In this document: positions 27,968 through 36,976 of the stretch, in pieces
Numbering within the stretch: the stretch's first letter is position 1
Layout: every line of letters starts with the position of its first letter
Assembly: GCA_029212415.1 (NCBI GenBank)
Contig: JARGOF010000010.1
Span: 45,001 to 109,000, forward strand
DNA: 64,000 bases
Source of the DNA: Rhizobiaceae bacterium
GTDB taxonomy: Bacteria > Pseudomonadota > Alphaproteobacteria > Rhizobiales > Rhizobiaceae
Direction of reading: 5' to 3'
Made by a program: the position numbers and the translations under genes
Notes under the pieces: model-generated
What the model saw: only the letters and a program-made list of their open reading frames with translations
Databases searched by the model: none
What the model was told of the DNA's origin: nothing

Positions 27968-28906
27968 ATGAACCAATTGCAGGACAAAACGGCACTCTCT
28001 CACCGGCCGGATGCCACGCGTTGCGTTCATAGCCGGCGTTCAGCGCTCTATGTGCCAGCCAACAACCATCGTGCCATGCAAAAGGCTGCAACGCTTGCCT
28101 GTGATGCCATCATTTTTGATCTGGAAGATGCCATCGGTCCTGATGACAAGCCGTCAGCCCGCAAAGCAATAAAGGATTGGTTCGGGGCAGGCAGGCCGCC
28201 ACATATGGCCTGCATCATCCGTATCAATGCTCTGTCTTCCGCCTGGGGCATGGATGATCTGGAGATGGCCGCTGCCTGTGCGCCGGATGCAATTCTTCTG
28301 CCGAAGATTGAGACCCCTTCTGACATACGGACTGTCCAGAAGGCCCTGGATGATCTGAACGCAGCGGCCCATACCAGGCTTTGGGCGATGATTGAAACGC
28401 CACGCGGCCTGGTCAATTGCCAACACATCGCAGACACCGGCATGGAAGCCGGCGGCAGGCTGGACTGCCTGATCGTGGGAACCAATGACCTGGCCAAGGA
28501 AACCGGTGTGGACCTTTCAGACGGCCGCCAATTGGTAACCTCCTGGCTCATGCAGATCATACTTGCAGCGCGCGCTGCCGGACTGGATGTGCTGGACGGT
28601 GTCTACAACAATTTCCGTGACCTCGATGGATACCGAAGCGAATGTGAAACCGGCAGGTCCATGGGCTTTGACGGCAAGACATTGATCCATCCCTTACAGA
28701 TCGATACGGCCAATGCCACCTTTGGAGCAAGCGCCGAAGCTCTTGCCGATGCCTCGGCCATTGTCGCAGCTTTTGCGCTGCCGCAAAACAGTGGCAAGGG
28801 CGTCATCCAGATGGATGGCAAGATGGTTGAACGGCTGCATCTGGAACAGGCCGAAAAGCTGCTGGCAAAGGCGGCCCTGCAGCAGAAATCCGTTACCTCG
28901 ATATAG
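27968..28906 (+). CDS. HpcH/HpaI aldolase/CitE-like CoA ester lyase
   Basis: This 312-residue TIM-barrel lyase resembles the citrate lyase beta-subunit (CitE)/malyl-CoA lyase group: RSALYVPANNHRAMQKA, DAIIFDLEDAIGPDDK, LPKIETP, MIETPRGLVN and IVGTNDLAKETG. The acidic residues of DLEDA and IETP bind Mg2+ in this group. Members cleave 3-hydroxyacyl-CoA compounds such as malyl-CoA, methylmalyl-CoA or citramalyl-CoA; the precise substrate is unclear. No citrate-lyase alpha or gamma genes are nearby, which argues for a stand-alone CoA lyase. The start is MNQLQDK; an upstream extension with no good site is possible. Confidence 0.88.
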   Translation: MNQLQDKTALSHRPDATRCVHSRRSALYVPANNHRAMQKAATLACDAIIFDLEDAIGPDDKPSARKAIKDWFGAGRPPHMACIIRINALSSAWGMDDLEMAAACAPDAILLPKIETPSDIRTVQKALDDLNAAAHTRLWAMIETPRGLVNCQHIADTGMEAGGRLDCLIVGTNDLAKETGVDLSDGRQLVTSWLMQIILAARAAGLDVLDGVYNNFRDLDGYRSECETGRSMGFDGKTLIHPLQIDTANATFGASAEALADASAIVAAFALPQNSGKGVIQMDGKMVERLHLEQAEKLLAKAALQQKSVTSI

Positions 28907-29014
28907 GCTTTGGAGCATGGCAGGCTTTGATAGATTCACTCTGCCAGTTGTTTTTGCTCAGGATCAAGTTGGTTCGCAAAGCGCGTACCTGAAGGTTCGT
29001 GCAAGCGAAACGCT

Positions 29015-29464
29015 CTACGGGCGATCACCCATCAGATAACGTGGCCCCGCACCGCCGGAACGGGCCCGGTCCTGCGGATTGTACAGGGCACAGGTCTTGA
29101 GCGACAGGCAACCGCAGCCGATACAGCCGTCCAGATTGTCACGCAGCCGGGTCAATGTTTCAATTTTTTCGTCGAGCGTCTGGCGAAAGTTCCGACTGAT
29201 GCGTTCCCAGTCGCCCTTGTTGGGCGTGCGCTCCTGCGGGAGCAGTTGCAACTGGGTTCGGATCTGCTCGATTGTAAATCCGAACTGCTGTGCAATCAGG
29301 ACAAAGGACAGCCGTCTGATATCCGATCGCAAAAACCGCCGTTGCCCGCCGGCATTGCGTTCCGACGCGATCAGCCCCTGCGTTTCGTAAAACCGGATTG
29401 CCGAGACGGAAAGGCCAGTGCGGCTTGCCAGCTGACCGATTGATAATCTGTCCGAAGCGCGCAT
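29015..29464 (-). CDS. soxR: Redox-sensitive transcriptional regulator SoxR
   Basis: SoxR is a MerR-family activator whose [2Fe-2S] cluster senses redox-cycling compounds. The 149-residue protein has an N-terminal MerR helix-turn-helix (LSIGQLASRTGLSVSAIRF) and dimer helix. The cluster ligands are Cys114, Cys117, Cys119 and Cys125 in CIGCGCLSLKTC, the exact SoxR spacing. The ATG has an aaaggag site 8 bases upstream. It is divergent from a VOC-family gene, and a perfect SoxR-type palindrome lies between them; no soxS gene is present, as expected outside enterics. Confidence 0.97.
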   Translation of the reverse strand: MRASDRLSIGQLASRTGLSVSAIRFYETQGLIASERNAGGQRRFLRSDIRRLSFVLIAQQFGFTIEQIRTQLQLLPQERTPNKGDWERISRNFRQTLDEKIETLTRLRDNLDGCIGCGCLSLKTCALYNPQDRARSGGAGPRYLMGDRP

Positions 29465-29499
29465 CGCGAAAGCTCCTTTTACAAGGCTGAAAAAATACC

Positions 29500-29530
29500 T
29501 TGACCTCAAGTTAACTTGAGCAATTATACT
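29500..29530 (+). promoter_or_regulatory. SoxR operator inside a promoter with 19-bp spacer
   Basis: The -35 box ttgacc and -10 box tatact are 19 bases apart, longer than the usual 17, which is the hallmark of MerR/SoxR-controlled promoters. The palindrome ctcaagttaacttgag (29505-29520, perfect 16 bp) sits between the boxes and matches the known SoxR site. It faces the VOC gene and is probably also the operator for soxR on the other strand. Confidence 0.9.
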
Positions 29531-29575
29531 GCCTGAATGAACCTGTCAATCAACGTTCAATTCAAGGAGAAACCC

Positions 29576-29971
29576 ATGGGACAAACAACGCTCGAACATG
29601 TCAATTTTACTGTCACCGATCTGGACCGGACAGCCAACAACCTTTGTAACCTGTTTGGCTGGCATGTTCGCTGGAAAGGCGATTCCATCCATGGCGGTAC
29701 CAGTGTTCACGTGGGCACTGATGAATCCTATGTCGCGCTCTATGCGATGGGACCGCCCCCCTCTCCCAATGGGGACAGCTATTCAACCCGAGGTGGACTC
29801 AATCACATTGGTGTCGTCGTCGACGACCTCGATCTGATCGAAGAGCGTGTCATTGCCGCCGGCTTCGAACCGCACTCTCACGCCGATTACGAACCGGGAC
29901 GCCGTTTCTACTTTCGTGATGATGACGGGATTGAATTCGAAGTGGTTTGCTATACACAAGCCTCTGAATAA
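29576..29971 (+). CDS. VOC family protein (glyoxalase/bleomycin resistance superfamily)
   Basis: This 131-residue protein has the two beta-alpha-beta-beta-beta modules of the vicinal oxygen chelate fold: LEHVNFTVTDLDRTANNL and LNHIGVVVDDLDLIEERV. Metal-ligand positions are plausible at His6 region of LEHV, His of LNHIG and Glu in DGIEFEVV. I choose ATG with aaggag 6 bases before it rather than one 13 codons upstream, which would begin at the expected transcript start. It is downstream of the SoxR promoter, so a role in redox-cycling compound stress is likely; the substrate is unknown. Confidence 0.88.
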   Translation: MGQTTLEHVNFTVTDLDRTANNLCNLFGWHVRWKGDSIHGGTSVHVGTDESYVALYAMGPPPSPNGDSYSTRGGLNHIGVVVDDLDLIEERVIAAGFEPHSHADYEPGRRFYFRDDDGIEFEVVCYTQASE

Positions 29972-30027
29972 GTGAGCGCCCGATGCCCGGAAACCCGGCC
30001 CATCCGGGCCCATTGTGGAGCACGTAA

Positions 30028-30234
30028 ATGCGATTATACAGACTGCTGACCGGACCCGATGATGCCAGCTTCTGCCACAAGGTCAGCAAAGCCCTTGATG
30101 ACAGCTGGGAACTGCATGGTGACCCCTGCTACGCCTATAATGCGCAGACAGGGTCCATGCAGTGCGCCCAGGCGGTGATAAAAACCGTTACGGGAACAAA
30201 ATACAATCCTGGGATGAAACTCGGCGATTACTGA
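30028..30234 (+). CDS. DUF1737 domain protein
   Basis: The 68-residue protein matches the DUF1737 family: LYRLLTGPDDASFCHKVS and WELHGDPCYAYN, with the AQAVIK ending. The family has no assigned function. A ggag site lies 8 bases before the ATG. It is 56 bases downstream of the SoxR-linked VOC gene on the same strand and may share its transcript. Confidence 0.9.
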   Translation: MRLYRLLTGPDDASFCHKVSKALDDSWELHGDPCYAYNAQTGSMQCAQAVIKTVTGTKYNPGMKLGDY

Positions 30235-30308
30235 AAGTTCTGCGGAAAATTCCATTCCGTGCAGCTTTGCACCCTGTGTCCGTCAGACTGGCGCGCACAA
30301 TTGCAAAT

Positions 30309-31547
30309 TCATGCGAATCGGGCCGGTGCATAGGGCGACAGATCGATATTCGGCCGGTTGCCGGATATCAGCTGGGCCAGCAATTGGCCCGTTCTTGGCC
30401 CACCGGTCAGGCCGACATGATGATGCCCAAACCCCATATAGGCACCGGCCAGACCCGGCACCTCGCCGATCAGCGGTATCGAATCGGCGGGTGCCGGACG
30501 GTGGCCCATCCATCGGGTTTCGCGCTTCCAGGTCAAGCCGGGCAGCGCGGCACGGATGCTGTTTCTGAGCAGGCTGAAGGGCGCTTTTGACGGCGGCTTC
30601 TTCAGGCCGCCGAATTCGACAATTCCCGCCACACGCAAACGGCCCTCCATCGGCGTGACCACAAATTTTCCACCGACAATCATCACCGGGCCGCGCGGCA
30701 TCATGTTCGGCTCCCATAATTCCAGATGGTAACCCCGTTCACTTTCCAGGGGAATATTCAGACCAAGTTTTCGAGTCAGCTCCGCTGACCAGGCACCGCC
30801 GGCGATGACAACCGCATTGGCAGGAATCGTTTCACCTCCGATTCGAACCCCGCTGACCGCTCTGTTTTCGTGAACAACATCGTCTGCTTCGCCCTTCAGA
30901 ACCTGCCCGCCCTGTTTGACAAAATAGTCCGTCAGGTCCGCCAGATAGGCACCGGGATCGTCAATCATGCCGTGATTTTTCAAACAGGCTGCGAATTTCA
31001 GGTCGGGTGAAAAGACCGGATCATGGGCTTTCCACGCCTCCCCTTGCAGTTCATCCCATTCAAATCCCAAAGACCGGCGCACAGACCAGCTTGATGCATC
31101 ACTGTCATAATGTGCCTTGTCATCATAGATGAACACATAATCCGAAGGCCTGATACGCCGCGCGGCCGGCGTACCACCTGCCAGCAATTGGTGATCTTGC
31201 AGACTGTCACCAATGATCGCATTGAGCGCCGCGGCAATGCGCAAGGTCTCTTCTGGCCGGCAATGGCTGATATAACGCATGAGCCACGGCGCAAGTTTCG
31301 GCAGATAGGACCATTTGACAAACAGAGGCTGGCCGGGATTCAGCAGCATGCCGGGCGCTTTGCGCATGAGACCCGGCACATTGACCGGAACGATCGCACT
31401 GGAGGCAAGAACACCGCCATTGCCGTAACTGGCGCGATCAAGGGCCACGCCCCGATCAATGATCGTCACCTTGTGACCGGCCCGCTGAAGCCAGATGGAG
31501 GTCGATATGCCGACGATGCCGCCACCTATGACAATGACCTTCTTCAT
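30309..31547 (-). CDS. FAD-dependent oxidoreductase, D-amino acid dehydrogenase (DadA)-like
   Basis: The 412-residue flavoprotein has the dinucleotide-binding start KKVIVIGGGIVGISTSIWLQ and the DAO-fold middle and end blocks (VIAGGAWSAELTRKLG, VTPMEGRLRVAGIVEFGG, YMGFGHHHVGLTGGPRTG). It fits DadA-type dehydrogenases, which convert D-amino acids to keto acids and pass electrons to the respiratory chain, though some relatives oxidise hydroxyproline or other amines. No alanine racemase lies nearby, so the substrate is unsettled. Its upstream neighbour is a YafY-type regulator, same strand. Confidence 0.88.
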   Translation of the reverse strand: MKKVIVIGGGIVGISTSIWLQRAGHKVTIIDRGVALDRASYGNGGVLASSAIVPVNVPGLMRKAPGMLLNPGQPLFVKWSYLPKLAPWLMRYISHCRPEETLRIAAALNAIIGDSLQDHQLLAGGTPAARRIRPSDYVFIYDDKAHYDSDASSWSVRRSLGFEWDELQGEAWKAHDPVFSPDLKFAACLKNHGMIDDPGAYLADLTDYFVKQGGQVLKGEADDVVHENRAVSGVRIGGETIPANAVVIAGGAWSAELTRKLGLNIPLESERGYHLELWEPNMMPRGPVMIVGGKFVVTPMEGRLRVAGIVEFGGLKKPPSKAPFSLLRNSIRAALPGLTWKRETRWMGHRPAPADSIPLIGEVPGLAGAYMGFGHHHVGLTGGPRTGQLLAQLISGNRPNIDLSPYAPARFA

Positions 31548-31644
31548 TGTGATCGTCCCAAGATGCCGAACCCTTCTGCTTCACGAAAGGTCAAATGTTT
31601 CACTCAATGTGAACAAGTTCAACCGCAATATTGCGATACCTTTG

Positions 31645-32355
31645 TCATGGACACTGGTCCCGATCATGCCGACCTTCACCGCGTTCCATCAGCCGATAGT
31701 AGTCGGCCAGCGTTCGTCCGCGTTCCGGCCGGAATGCCTCGCCGGTTTCAAGAATGCTTTCAATCCGATCCAGACGGAATGTTCTGAAATCAGTGCGCAA
31801 CTCACACCAGGCGGCAAGGGTCCAGACCTTTCCCCAGAACCACAGTCCAAGTGGCTGTACCCGGCGGCCCGTCGCAGTCCCGTTGACATCGAGATAACTG
31901 ATTTGCAGAATCATTTTCTCGTCAGCCGCACGCTCAAGCAGATCGAAACGATTGCGATTGTCCTGCGACATCATGAATTCCGGCGCATGAATTTCGGTTC
32001 TCGAGATTCGGCTTTTTTCACTGTCCGGCAAAACCGCTTCAATTTTGATCAATGCCTCTTCGGCGGCTCTGGCGACACTGGCTCCGCCCCAGGCCCGCGC
32101 CAGACGCGCGCCGGTCACCAGCGCCACGATCTCATCTCTGGAAAACATCAGGGGCGGTAAATCATAGCCCTGGCGCATGATATAGCCAACGCCAGCTTCA
32201 CCATCGATCGGCACACCGGTCGATTGAAGATCCGCTATGTCCCGATAGATCGTTCGTTCCGACACCTCCAGACGTTCGCCAAGCATGGCAGCCGTAACCA
32301 GACGGCCACCCCGGAGATATTGCACGATTTGAAACAGTCGGTCTGCACGTCGCAT
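31645..32355 (-). CDS. YafY family transcriptional regulator with WYL domain
   Basis: The 236-residue protein has an N-terminal HTH_11 domain (RRADRLFQIVQYLRGGRLVTA, LEVSERTIYRDIADLQSTGV) and a C-terminal WYL-type effector domain (LQISYLDVNG, RRVQPLGLWFWGKVWTLAAW). Such regulators often control an adjacent VOC gene. Here the VOC gene lies 206 bases upstream on the same strand. It is probably a repressor or sensor of that neighbour, by inference. Confidence 0.92.
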   Translation of the reverse strand: MRRADRLFQIVQYLRGGRLVTAAMLGERLEVSERTIYRDIADLQSTGVPIDGEAGVGYIMRQGYDLPPLMFSRDEIVALVTGARLARAWGGASVARAAEEALIKIEAVLPDSEKSRISRTEIHAPEFMMSQDNRNRFDLLERAADEKMILQISYLDVNGTATGRRVQPLGLWFWGKVWTLAAWCELRTDFRTFRLDRIESILETGEAFRPERGRTLADYYRLMERGEGRHDRDQCP

Positions 32356-32561
32356 GGTTGATTCTCTGAATTGCCGGCTCTGGGCGGCGGTTCGTCCCTA
32401 TTGGCTGCAATCGTATGTACAGCATACCATCCAGACCGCGTTCAGTCTGACAGAAAGACGGTGCTTGTTCAGCGCATGTCAGTCAAATGTCAGCAGCGGT
32501 ATCCGGACCGAAGGGCCCGGATCACACAGAAGATGGAATCTTCAGACGATTGCAATCATCG

Positions 32562-32936
32562 TCAGTTGAACAGACCGATGGAATTGCCGTCAGGATCGAG
32601 ACAATAGGCAAAGCGGCCAGCCGGTATTGTGACAATATCGGAAATCACCTTGCCGCCATTTTCCACTACACGGTCCATCGCCGCTTCCAGTGGCTTTGCG
32701 ACAGGCAGATGGATCGTGCTGCCTTTGCCCGGTTCGCCGGGTTTTCCCTCATAGATATGGCCTGCAACACCGGTGGCCGGATCCTTGTTGGGAAAGATGG
32801 CGACAACATTCGGTCCCATGGTCATCTCGGAAAGTTCGCTTTGCAGGACCGCGTTATAAAACGCCTGACCGGCCTTCAGATCGGTAACCGGAATCTCGAA
32901 CCAGATCGTTGCATGTTCAGGTATGAATGAGGACAT
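32562..32936 (-). CDS. VOC family protein
   Basis: This 124-residue VOC protein is of the short type commonly encoded next to YafY regulators (IWFEIPVTDLKAGQAFYNAV, LDPDGNSIGLFN). Its two halves form the glyoxalase-like fold; the substrate is unknown. It lies between an SDR gene and a YafY-type regulator, all on the same strand. It differs in sequence from the SoxR-controlled VOC gene about 3 kb away. Confidence 0.9.
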   Translation of the reverse strand: MSSFIPEHATIWFEIPVTDLKAGQAFYNAVLQSELSEMTMGPNVVAIFPNKDPATGVAGHIYEGKPGEPGKGSTIHLPVAKPLEAAMDRVVENGGKVISDIVTIPAGRFAYCLDPDGNSIGLFN

Positions 32937-32980
32937 TGACTTTCTCCGTGGTTAAACAACGAAGGTCTTGTCGCACACCC

Positions 32981-33004
32981 CTCCTGACAGCATTCTGTCA
33001 GGAG
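32981..33004. terminator. Perfect 10-bp hairpin between SDR and VOC genes
   Basis: ctcctgacag and ctgtcaggag pair perfectly around a 4-base loop, 41 bases after the SDR stop. It could end SDR transcription before the VOC gene. No T-run follows on the minus strand, so termination is uncertain. Confidence 0.5.
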
Positions 33005-33045
33005 CCTCAGGCTGATTACTCAAATGGGAATCGAAAAGAACAGGG

Positions 33046-33828
33046 TCAGCCGGCCGCAACCGGCACAGTATAATTGAGCGGCAGGCGTCCACCATCGGCA
33101 AACAATGTCTGGCCGGTCATGTAGCTGGCGTCCTTGGAAGCCAGAAATGCCGCTATTCCCGCGATCTCCGAAGGTTCCCCAATGCGCCCCATAGGCGTGC
33201 GTGACAATATCTTGTTGCGCGCATTCTTGTCGCTCACCACCGATGACAACATATCGGTCATGATGGATCCCGGTCCGATGGCGTTGACGCGAATTCCGTA
33301 GGGTGCGAGCGAAACGGCCATGACCCGGGTCAATTGCCCGACTCCGCCTTTCGAGACTGAATAGGGCACCTGATCAGCCAGCGCAAAGATGGCATTGACG
33401 GAAGACATGTTGATGATACAGCCAGGCTCACCGCCTTTTTTGACCTTTTCAACCATATGACGCGCAACGGCCTGGCCACACAGAAAACCGCCTTTCAGAT
33501 TGACCGCCAGAACACGATCAAAATCAGCTTCCTCAATATCCAGAAAATCCGCGCTATGCACGATTCCGGCATTGTTGACGAGAATGTCGATATCGCCGAA
33601 TGCATCGATCGTGGTGGCGATCAGATTGCGAACATCCAGTCGCTGGGCAACATCGACAGCGGCAAAGCGCACTTCACCAAGCTCTGACAATTCCTTGCAG
33701 CTTTTTTCACCCGTCTTTTCATCATGGTCGGCAATGACCACTTTTGCCCCGTCCATCAGGTAACGCTTGGCAATGGCATATCCAATGCCCTTGGCCCCAC
33801 CGGTAACGATTGCAATTTTTCCGTCCAT
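33046..33828 (-). CDS. SDR family NAD(P)-dependent oxidoreductase
   Basis: The 260-residue classical short-chain dehydrogenase has the cofactor motif GGAKGIGYA at residues 10-18, NNAG in VNNAGIVHS, and the catalytic Ser-Tyr-Lys set (NMSSVNAI, then PYSVSKGG). The FADGGRLPLNYTVPV end is typical. An acidic residue after the second strand (VVIADHDE) suggests NAD preference. The substrate is not identifiable. It is 118 bases downstream of prpE on the same strand. Confidence 0.93.
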   Translation of the reverse strand: MDGKIAIVTGGAKGIGYAIAKRYLMDGAKVVIADHDEKTGEKSCKELSELGEVRFAAVDVAQRLDVRNLIATTIDAFGDIDILVNNAGIVHSADFLDIEEADFDRVLAVNLKGGFLCGQAVARHMVEKVKKGGEPGCIINMSSVNAIFALADQVPYSVSKGGVGQLTRVMAVSLAPYGIRVNAIGPGSIMTDMLSSVVSDKNARNKILSRTPMGRIGEPSEIAGIAAFLASKDASYMTGQTLFADGGRLPLNYTVPVAAG

Positions 33829-33946
33829 GTCAAACTCTTCTTCGGTCAGATATTACGATTAAGCGCCGGACACTGAACCGTGCGGGCCAACAGGTCAACG
33901 TCCAATCATCTTCTCTACGGGTTCACACTGTATGTGCAAACCCGGA

Positions 33947-35869
33947 TCACGCGCTCCAATCAGGCTTTTTCAATCCGCGCGCACTCAGGGCTTCACCAAT
34001 TTCATCCAGCACAGCGGGATCATCAATGGTGGCAGGCATTTTCCAGCTTTGGCCATCGGCGATTTTCTGCACTGTTGCACGCAGGATCTTGCCGGAGCGT
34101 GTCTTGGGCAGTCTGGAAACCGCCAACGCCAGCTTGAACGCGGCGACAGGCCCGATCTGGTCACGAACAAGCTTGACGATATCGGCTTCGATTTCCTGCA
34201 CGCTGCGTTCCACGCCTGAGTTGAGAACAACAAGCCCCAGCGGCACCTGGCCCTTGAGATCATCTGCAATGCCGATCACGGCGCATTCGGCAACATCCGG
34301 ATGGTAGGAAATGACCTCTTCCATGCCGCCGGTCGACAGGCGATGCCCGGCCACATTGATGATGTCATCCGTGCGCGCCATGATGAACAGATAGTCGTCC
34401 TCGTCGATATAACCGGCATCCGCGGTTTTGTAGTAGCCGGGAAATTCTGCCAGATAGGCGTCATGAAAGCGCTGATCAGCGTTCCACAGGGTTGGCAGGC
34501 ACCCCGGCGGCAGGGGCAGTTTGATCACGATATTGCCAAGCTGGCCACGCGCGACAGGGTGACCCGCATCGTCCAGCACCCTTATGTCATAGCCTGGCAT
34601 TGCCACGGTGGGCGAACCCAGCTTGACCGGCAGCATTCCCAATCCCACCGGATTGCCGGCGATCGTCCAGCCGGTTTCCGTCTGCCACCAATGGTCGATC
34701 ACCGGAACACCCAGCTTGTCACGCGCCCACACAATTGTATCGGGGTCGGCGCGTTCCCCGGCCAGAAACAGCGTTCTGAACCCTGACAGGTCATATTTGC
34801 CAATGAACTGCCCCTTGGGATCGTCCTTCTTGATGGCCCGGAAGGCCGTGGGTGCGGTAAACAGCGCCGCCACGCGATGTTCGGAAATGACCCGCCAGAA
34901 CGCACCGGCATCCGGTGTTCCCACCGGTTTGCCTTCATACACGATTGTCGTATTGCCGTTCAGCAACGGCCCATAGACGATATAGGAATGGCCAACCACC
35001 CAACCGACATCGGACGCTGCCCAGAAAACCTCTCCCGGATTGATGTCATAGATGGCCTTCATCGACCAGTGCAGTGCAACCATATGGCCGCCATTGTCGC
35101 GCACAACACCCTTGGGCTGGCCGGTCGTTCCGGATGTGTAAAGAATATAGAGCGGGTCTTCGGCCTTGACTGGCGTGCAGGCAATATCCCGCGCGGCGAT
35201 CCTTGAAGCATCCATGGCTCGGGCCATGTCAACGTCCCGTCCGTCGATCATCTCGGCCCTGTGCTGCTTCCTTTGCAGCAGGAGGCATTTTTCCGGTTTG
35301 TGAACAGACAGGCTGATGGCCTCATCCAGCATCGGCTTGTAGGGCACGATCCGGTTGGGTTCGATGCCGCAGGAGGCAGCAATGATCATCTTGGGCGTTG
35401 CATCATCAATCCGTGTCGCCAGTTCATGCCCGGCAAAACCACCAAAAACCACCGAATGAATGGCCCCGAGGCGTGCGCAGGCCAGCATCGCCATGATGGC
35501 CTCGGCGATCATTGGCATATAGATGATGACCCGGTCACCCTTGCCAATACCGTGATCCTGAAGCACCCCGGCCAGCGCCTGGACCTCGGTGAGAAGTTCA
35601 CCATAGCTGTAGGTTTTCTGCGTACCGGTGATCGGACTGTCACAGATGATCGCCGGCTGCGTCGCGCGTCCCCGTTCGACGTGCCGGTCCAGACAATTGT
35701 AACAGGTATTGGTTGTAGCCCCGGCAAACCAGCGGCCATAGGCTCCCGAATCCGGCTCAAAGACCCTGTCATAGGGTGTGAACCAGTCAATGGACTGGGC
35801 AGCCTTCGACCAGAATAGCTCCGGATCCGCCTTCCAGCCGTCGTAAATCGCCTGATATCCGCTGTCCAT
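33947..35869 (-). CDS. prpE: Propionyl-CoA synthetase PrpE
   Basis: PrpE activates propionate with ATP and CoA through an acyl-adenylate. The 640-residue ANL enzyme has the AMP-binding signature YTSGTTGQPKGVVRDNGGH, the WQTETGW motif and the C-terminal catalytic lysine of TRSGKILR. The ASDVGWVVGHSYIVYGPL block and overall length fit PrpE better than acetyl-CoA synthetase. The start is chosen at the second of two adjacent ATG codons, 5 bases after gaggag; a longer frame extends 59 codons upstream without PrpE-like sequence. Confidence 0.93.
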   Translation of the reverse strand: MDSGYQAIYDGWKADPELFWSKAAQSIDWFTPYDRVFEPDSGAYGRWFAGATTNTCYNCLDRHVERGRATQPAIICDSPITGTQKTYSYGELLTEVQALAGVLQDHGIGKGDRVIIYMPMIAEAIMAMLACARLGAIHSVVFGGFAGHELATRIDDATPKMIIAASCGIEPNRIVPYKPMLDEAISLSVHKPEKCLLLQRKQHRAEMIDGRDVDMARAMDASRIAARDIACTPVKAEDPLYILYTSGTTGQPKGVVRDNGGHMVALHWSMKAIYDINPGEVFWAASDVGWVVGHSYIVYGPLLNGNTTIVYEGKPVGTPDAGAFWRVISEHRVAALFTAPTAFRAIKKDDPKGQFIGKYDLSGFRTLFLAGERADPDTIVWARDKLGVPVIDHWWQTETGWTIAGNPVGLGMLPVKLGSPTVAMPGYDIRVLDDAGHPVARGQLGNIVIKLPLPPGCLPTLWNADQRFHDAYLAEFPGYYKTADAGYIDEDDYLFIMARTDDIINVAGHRLSTGGMEEVISYHPDVAECAVIGIADDLKGQVPLGLVVLNSGVERSVQEIEADIVKLVRDQIGPVAAFKLALAVSRLPKTRSGKILRATVQKIADGQSWKMPATIDDPAVLDEIGEALSARGLKKPDWSA

Positions 35870-36067
35870 CATATCTCCTCCCATTGCAAGGCTGCCCCGA
35901 CCTGTCATGCCTGCCGTCCGGACTGCCCGCGATTGCTCCCGGTTTATAGCACATTGGCGTCTGTCCTCAGCACGCACGTTTGCCTGAGGCACGTCACTAT
36001 TTTTAACCAATCTGCACGGATCGGGTAAATCCGTCGATAGAATCATGCGACACTATGGACCAATGTG

Positions 36068-36742
36068 TCAGGCTGCAGGATAATCGCGCTTGCCAAAGAT
36101 CGCCGAGCCTACCCGCACACTGGTCGCACCAAAGGCAACAGCAATTGGGAAATCAGCCGACATGCCCATCGACAGATGGTCGATACCGGCTTCCTCGGCC
36201 AGTTTCCTCAAAAGCGCAAAATGCGGCCCTGGATTTTCGTCAACCGGCGGGATGCACATCAGTCCTTCGATGGACAGGCCGAAATCGTCGCGACATTTTT
36301 TTACAAAGGCCAAAAGAGCATTCGGTTCGACACCCGCCTTTTGCGGTTCCAGACCCGTATTGACCTGGATATAAAGTTTCGGGTGCCTGTCCTGCTTTTT
36401 CATTTCATTTGCCAGCGCACGGGCAATCTTTTCCCGGTCCACCGTTTCTATGACATCAAACAGCGCGACGGCCTCTGCGGCCTTGTTTGATTGCAGCGGT
36501 CCGATCAGATGCAGTTCGATATCATCCGCCAAGGCACGCAGCTCCGGCCATTTGCCCTGAGCTTCCTGCACACGGTTTTCACCAAAGACACGCTGGCCGG
36601 CTGAAATTACCGGAGCAATCGCCGGCAAGTCATAGGTCTTGGAAACAGCAACAAGCGTGACGGAACCCGGCGAGCGCCCTGCTTCTTTCTCCGCAGTGGC
36701 AATGTCGGCCAGCACATTATGCAAATTTTCCGTAACGCTCAT
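36068..36742 (-). CDS. YggS family pyridoxal phosphate-binding protein
   Basis: The 224-residue PLP-binding TIM-barrel protein belongs to the PLPBP/YggS family, which keeps PLP and amino acid pools in balance. The PLP lysine is in VAVSKTYD. IGPLQSNKA, YIQVNTGLEPQKAGV, LMCIPP and LSMGMSADFPIAVAFGAT are family blocks. The start has an aggtga site 6 bases upstream. It is divergent from leuS, an arrangement I associate with rhizobia. Confidence 0.95.
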   Translation of the reverse strand: MSVTENLHNVLADIATAEKEAGRSPGSVTLVAVSKTYDLPAIAPVISAGQRVFGENRVQEAQGKWPELRALADDIELHLIGPLQSNKAAEAVALFDVIETVDREKIARALANEMKKQDRHPKLYIQVNTGLEPQKAGVEPNALLAFVKKCRDDFGLSIEGLMCIPPVDENPGPHFALLRKLAEEAGIDHLSMGMSADFPIAVAFGATSVRVGSAIFGKRDYPAA

Positions 36743-36976
36743 CTGTCTCACCTGCTCAGCCATGGGCTGCCTTGTCGCAGCCTCGATTACGAACCGACCA
36801 TTACCCGTGATGAACACAGGATGGAACGGCATGGTCCCTGATATGTACAATATGACATGAAGCTGCAATTGAAACCGGTCATTTTGACCCTAATCGGGCC
36901 GCCAAGTGTTGACGCTTGGCTGGTTTCATGATGAAGCTCGCCGCTAAGTTTCCTGATAACAACGGACCTCCTGTTG

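Noticed and set aside
27968..28906. Citrate lyase beta subunit (citE) proper
   Set aside because: No alpha, gamma or ligase genes of citrate lyase are nearby; a stand-alone CoA lyase fits better.
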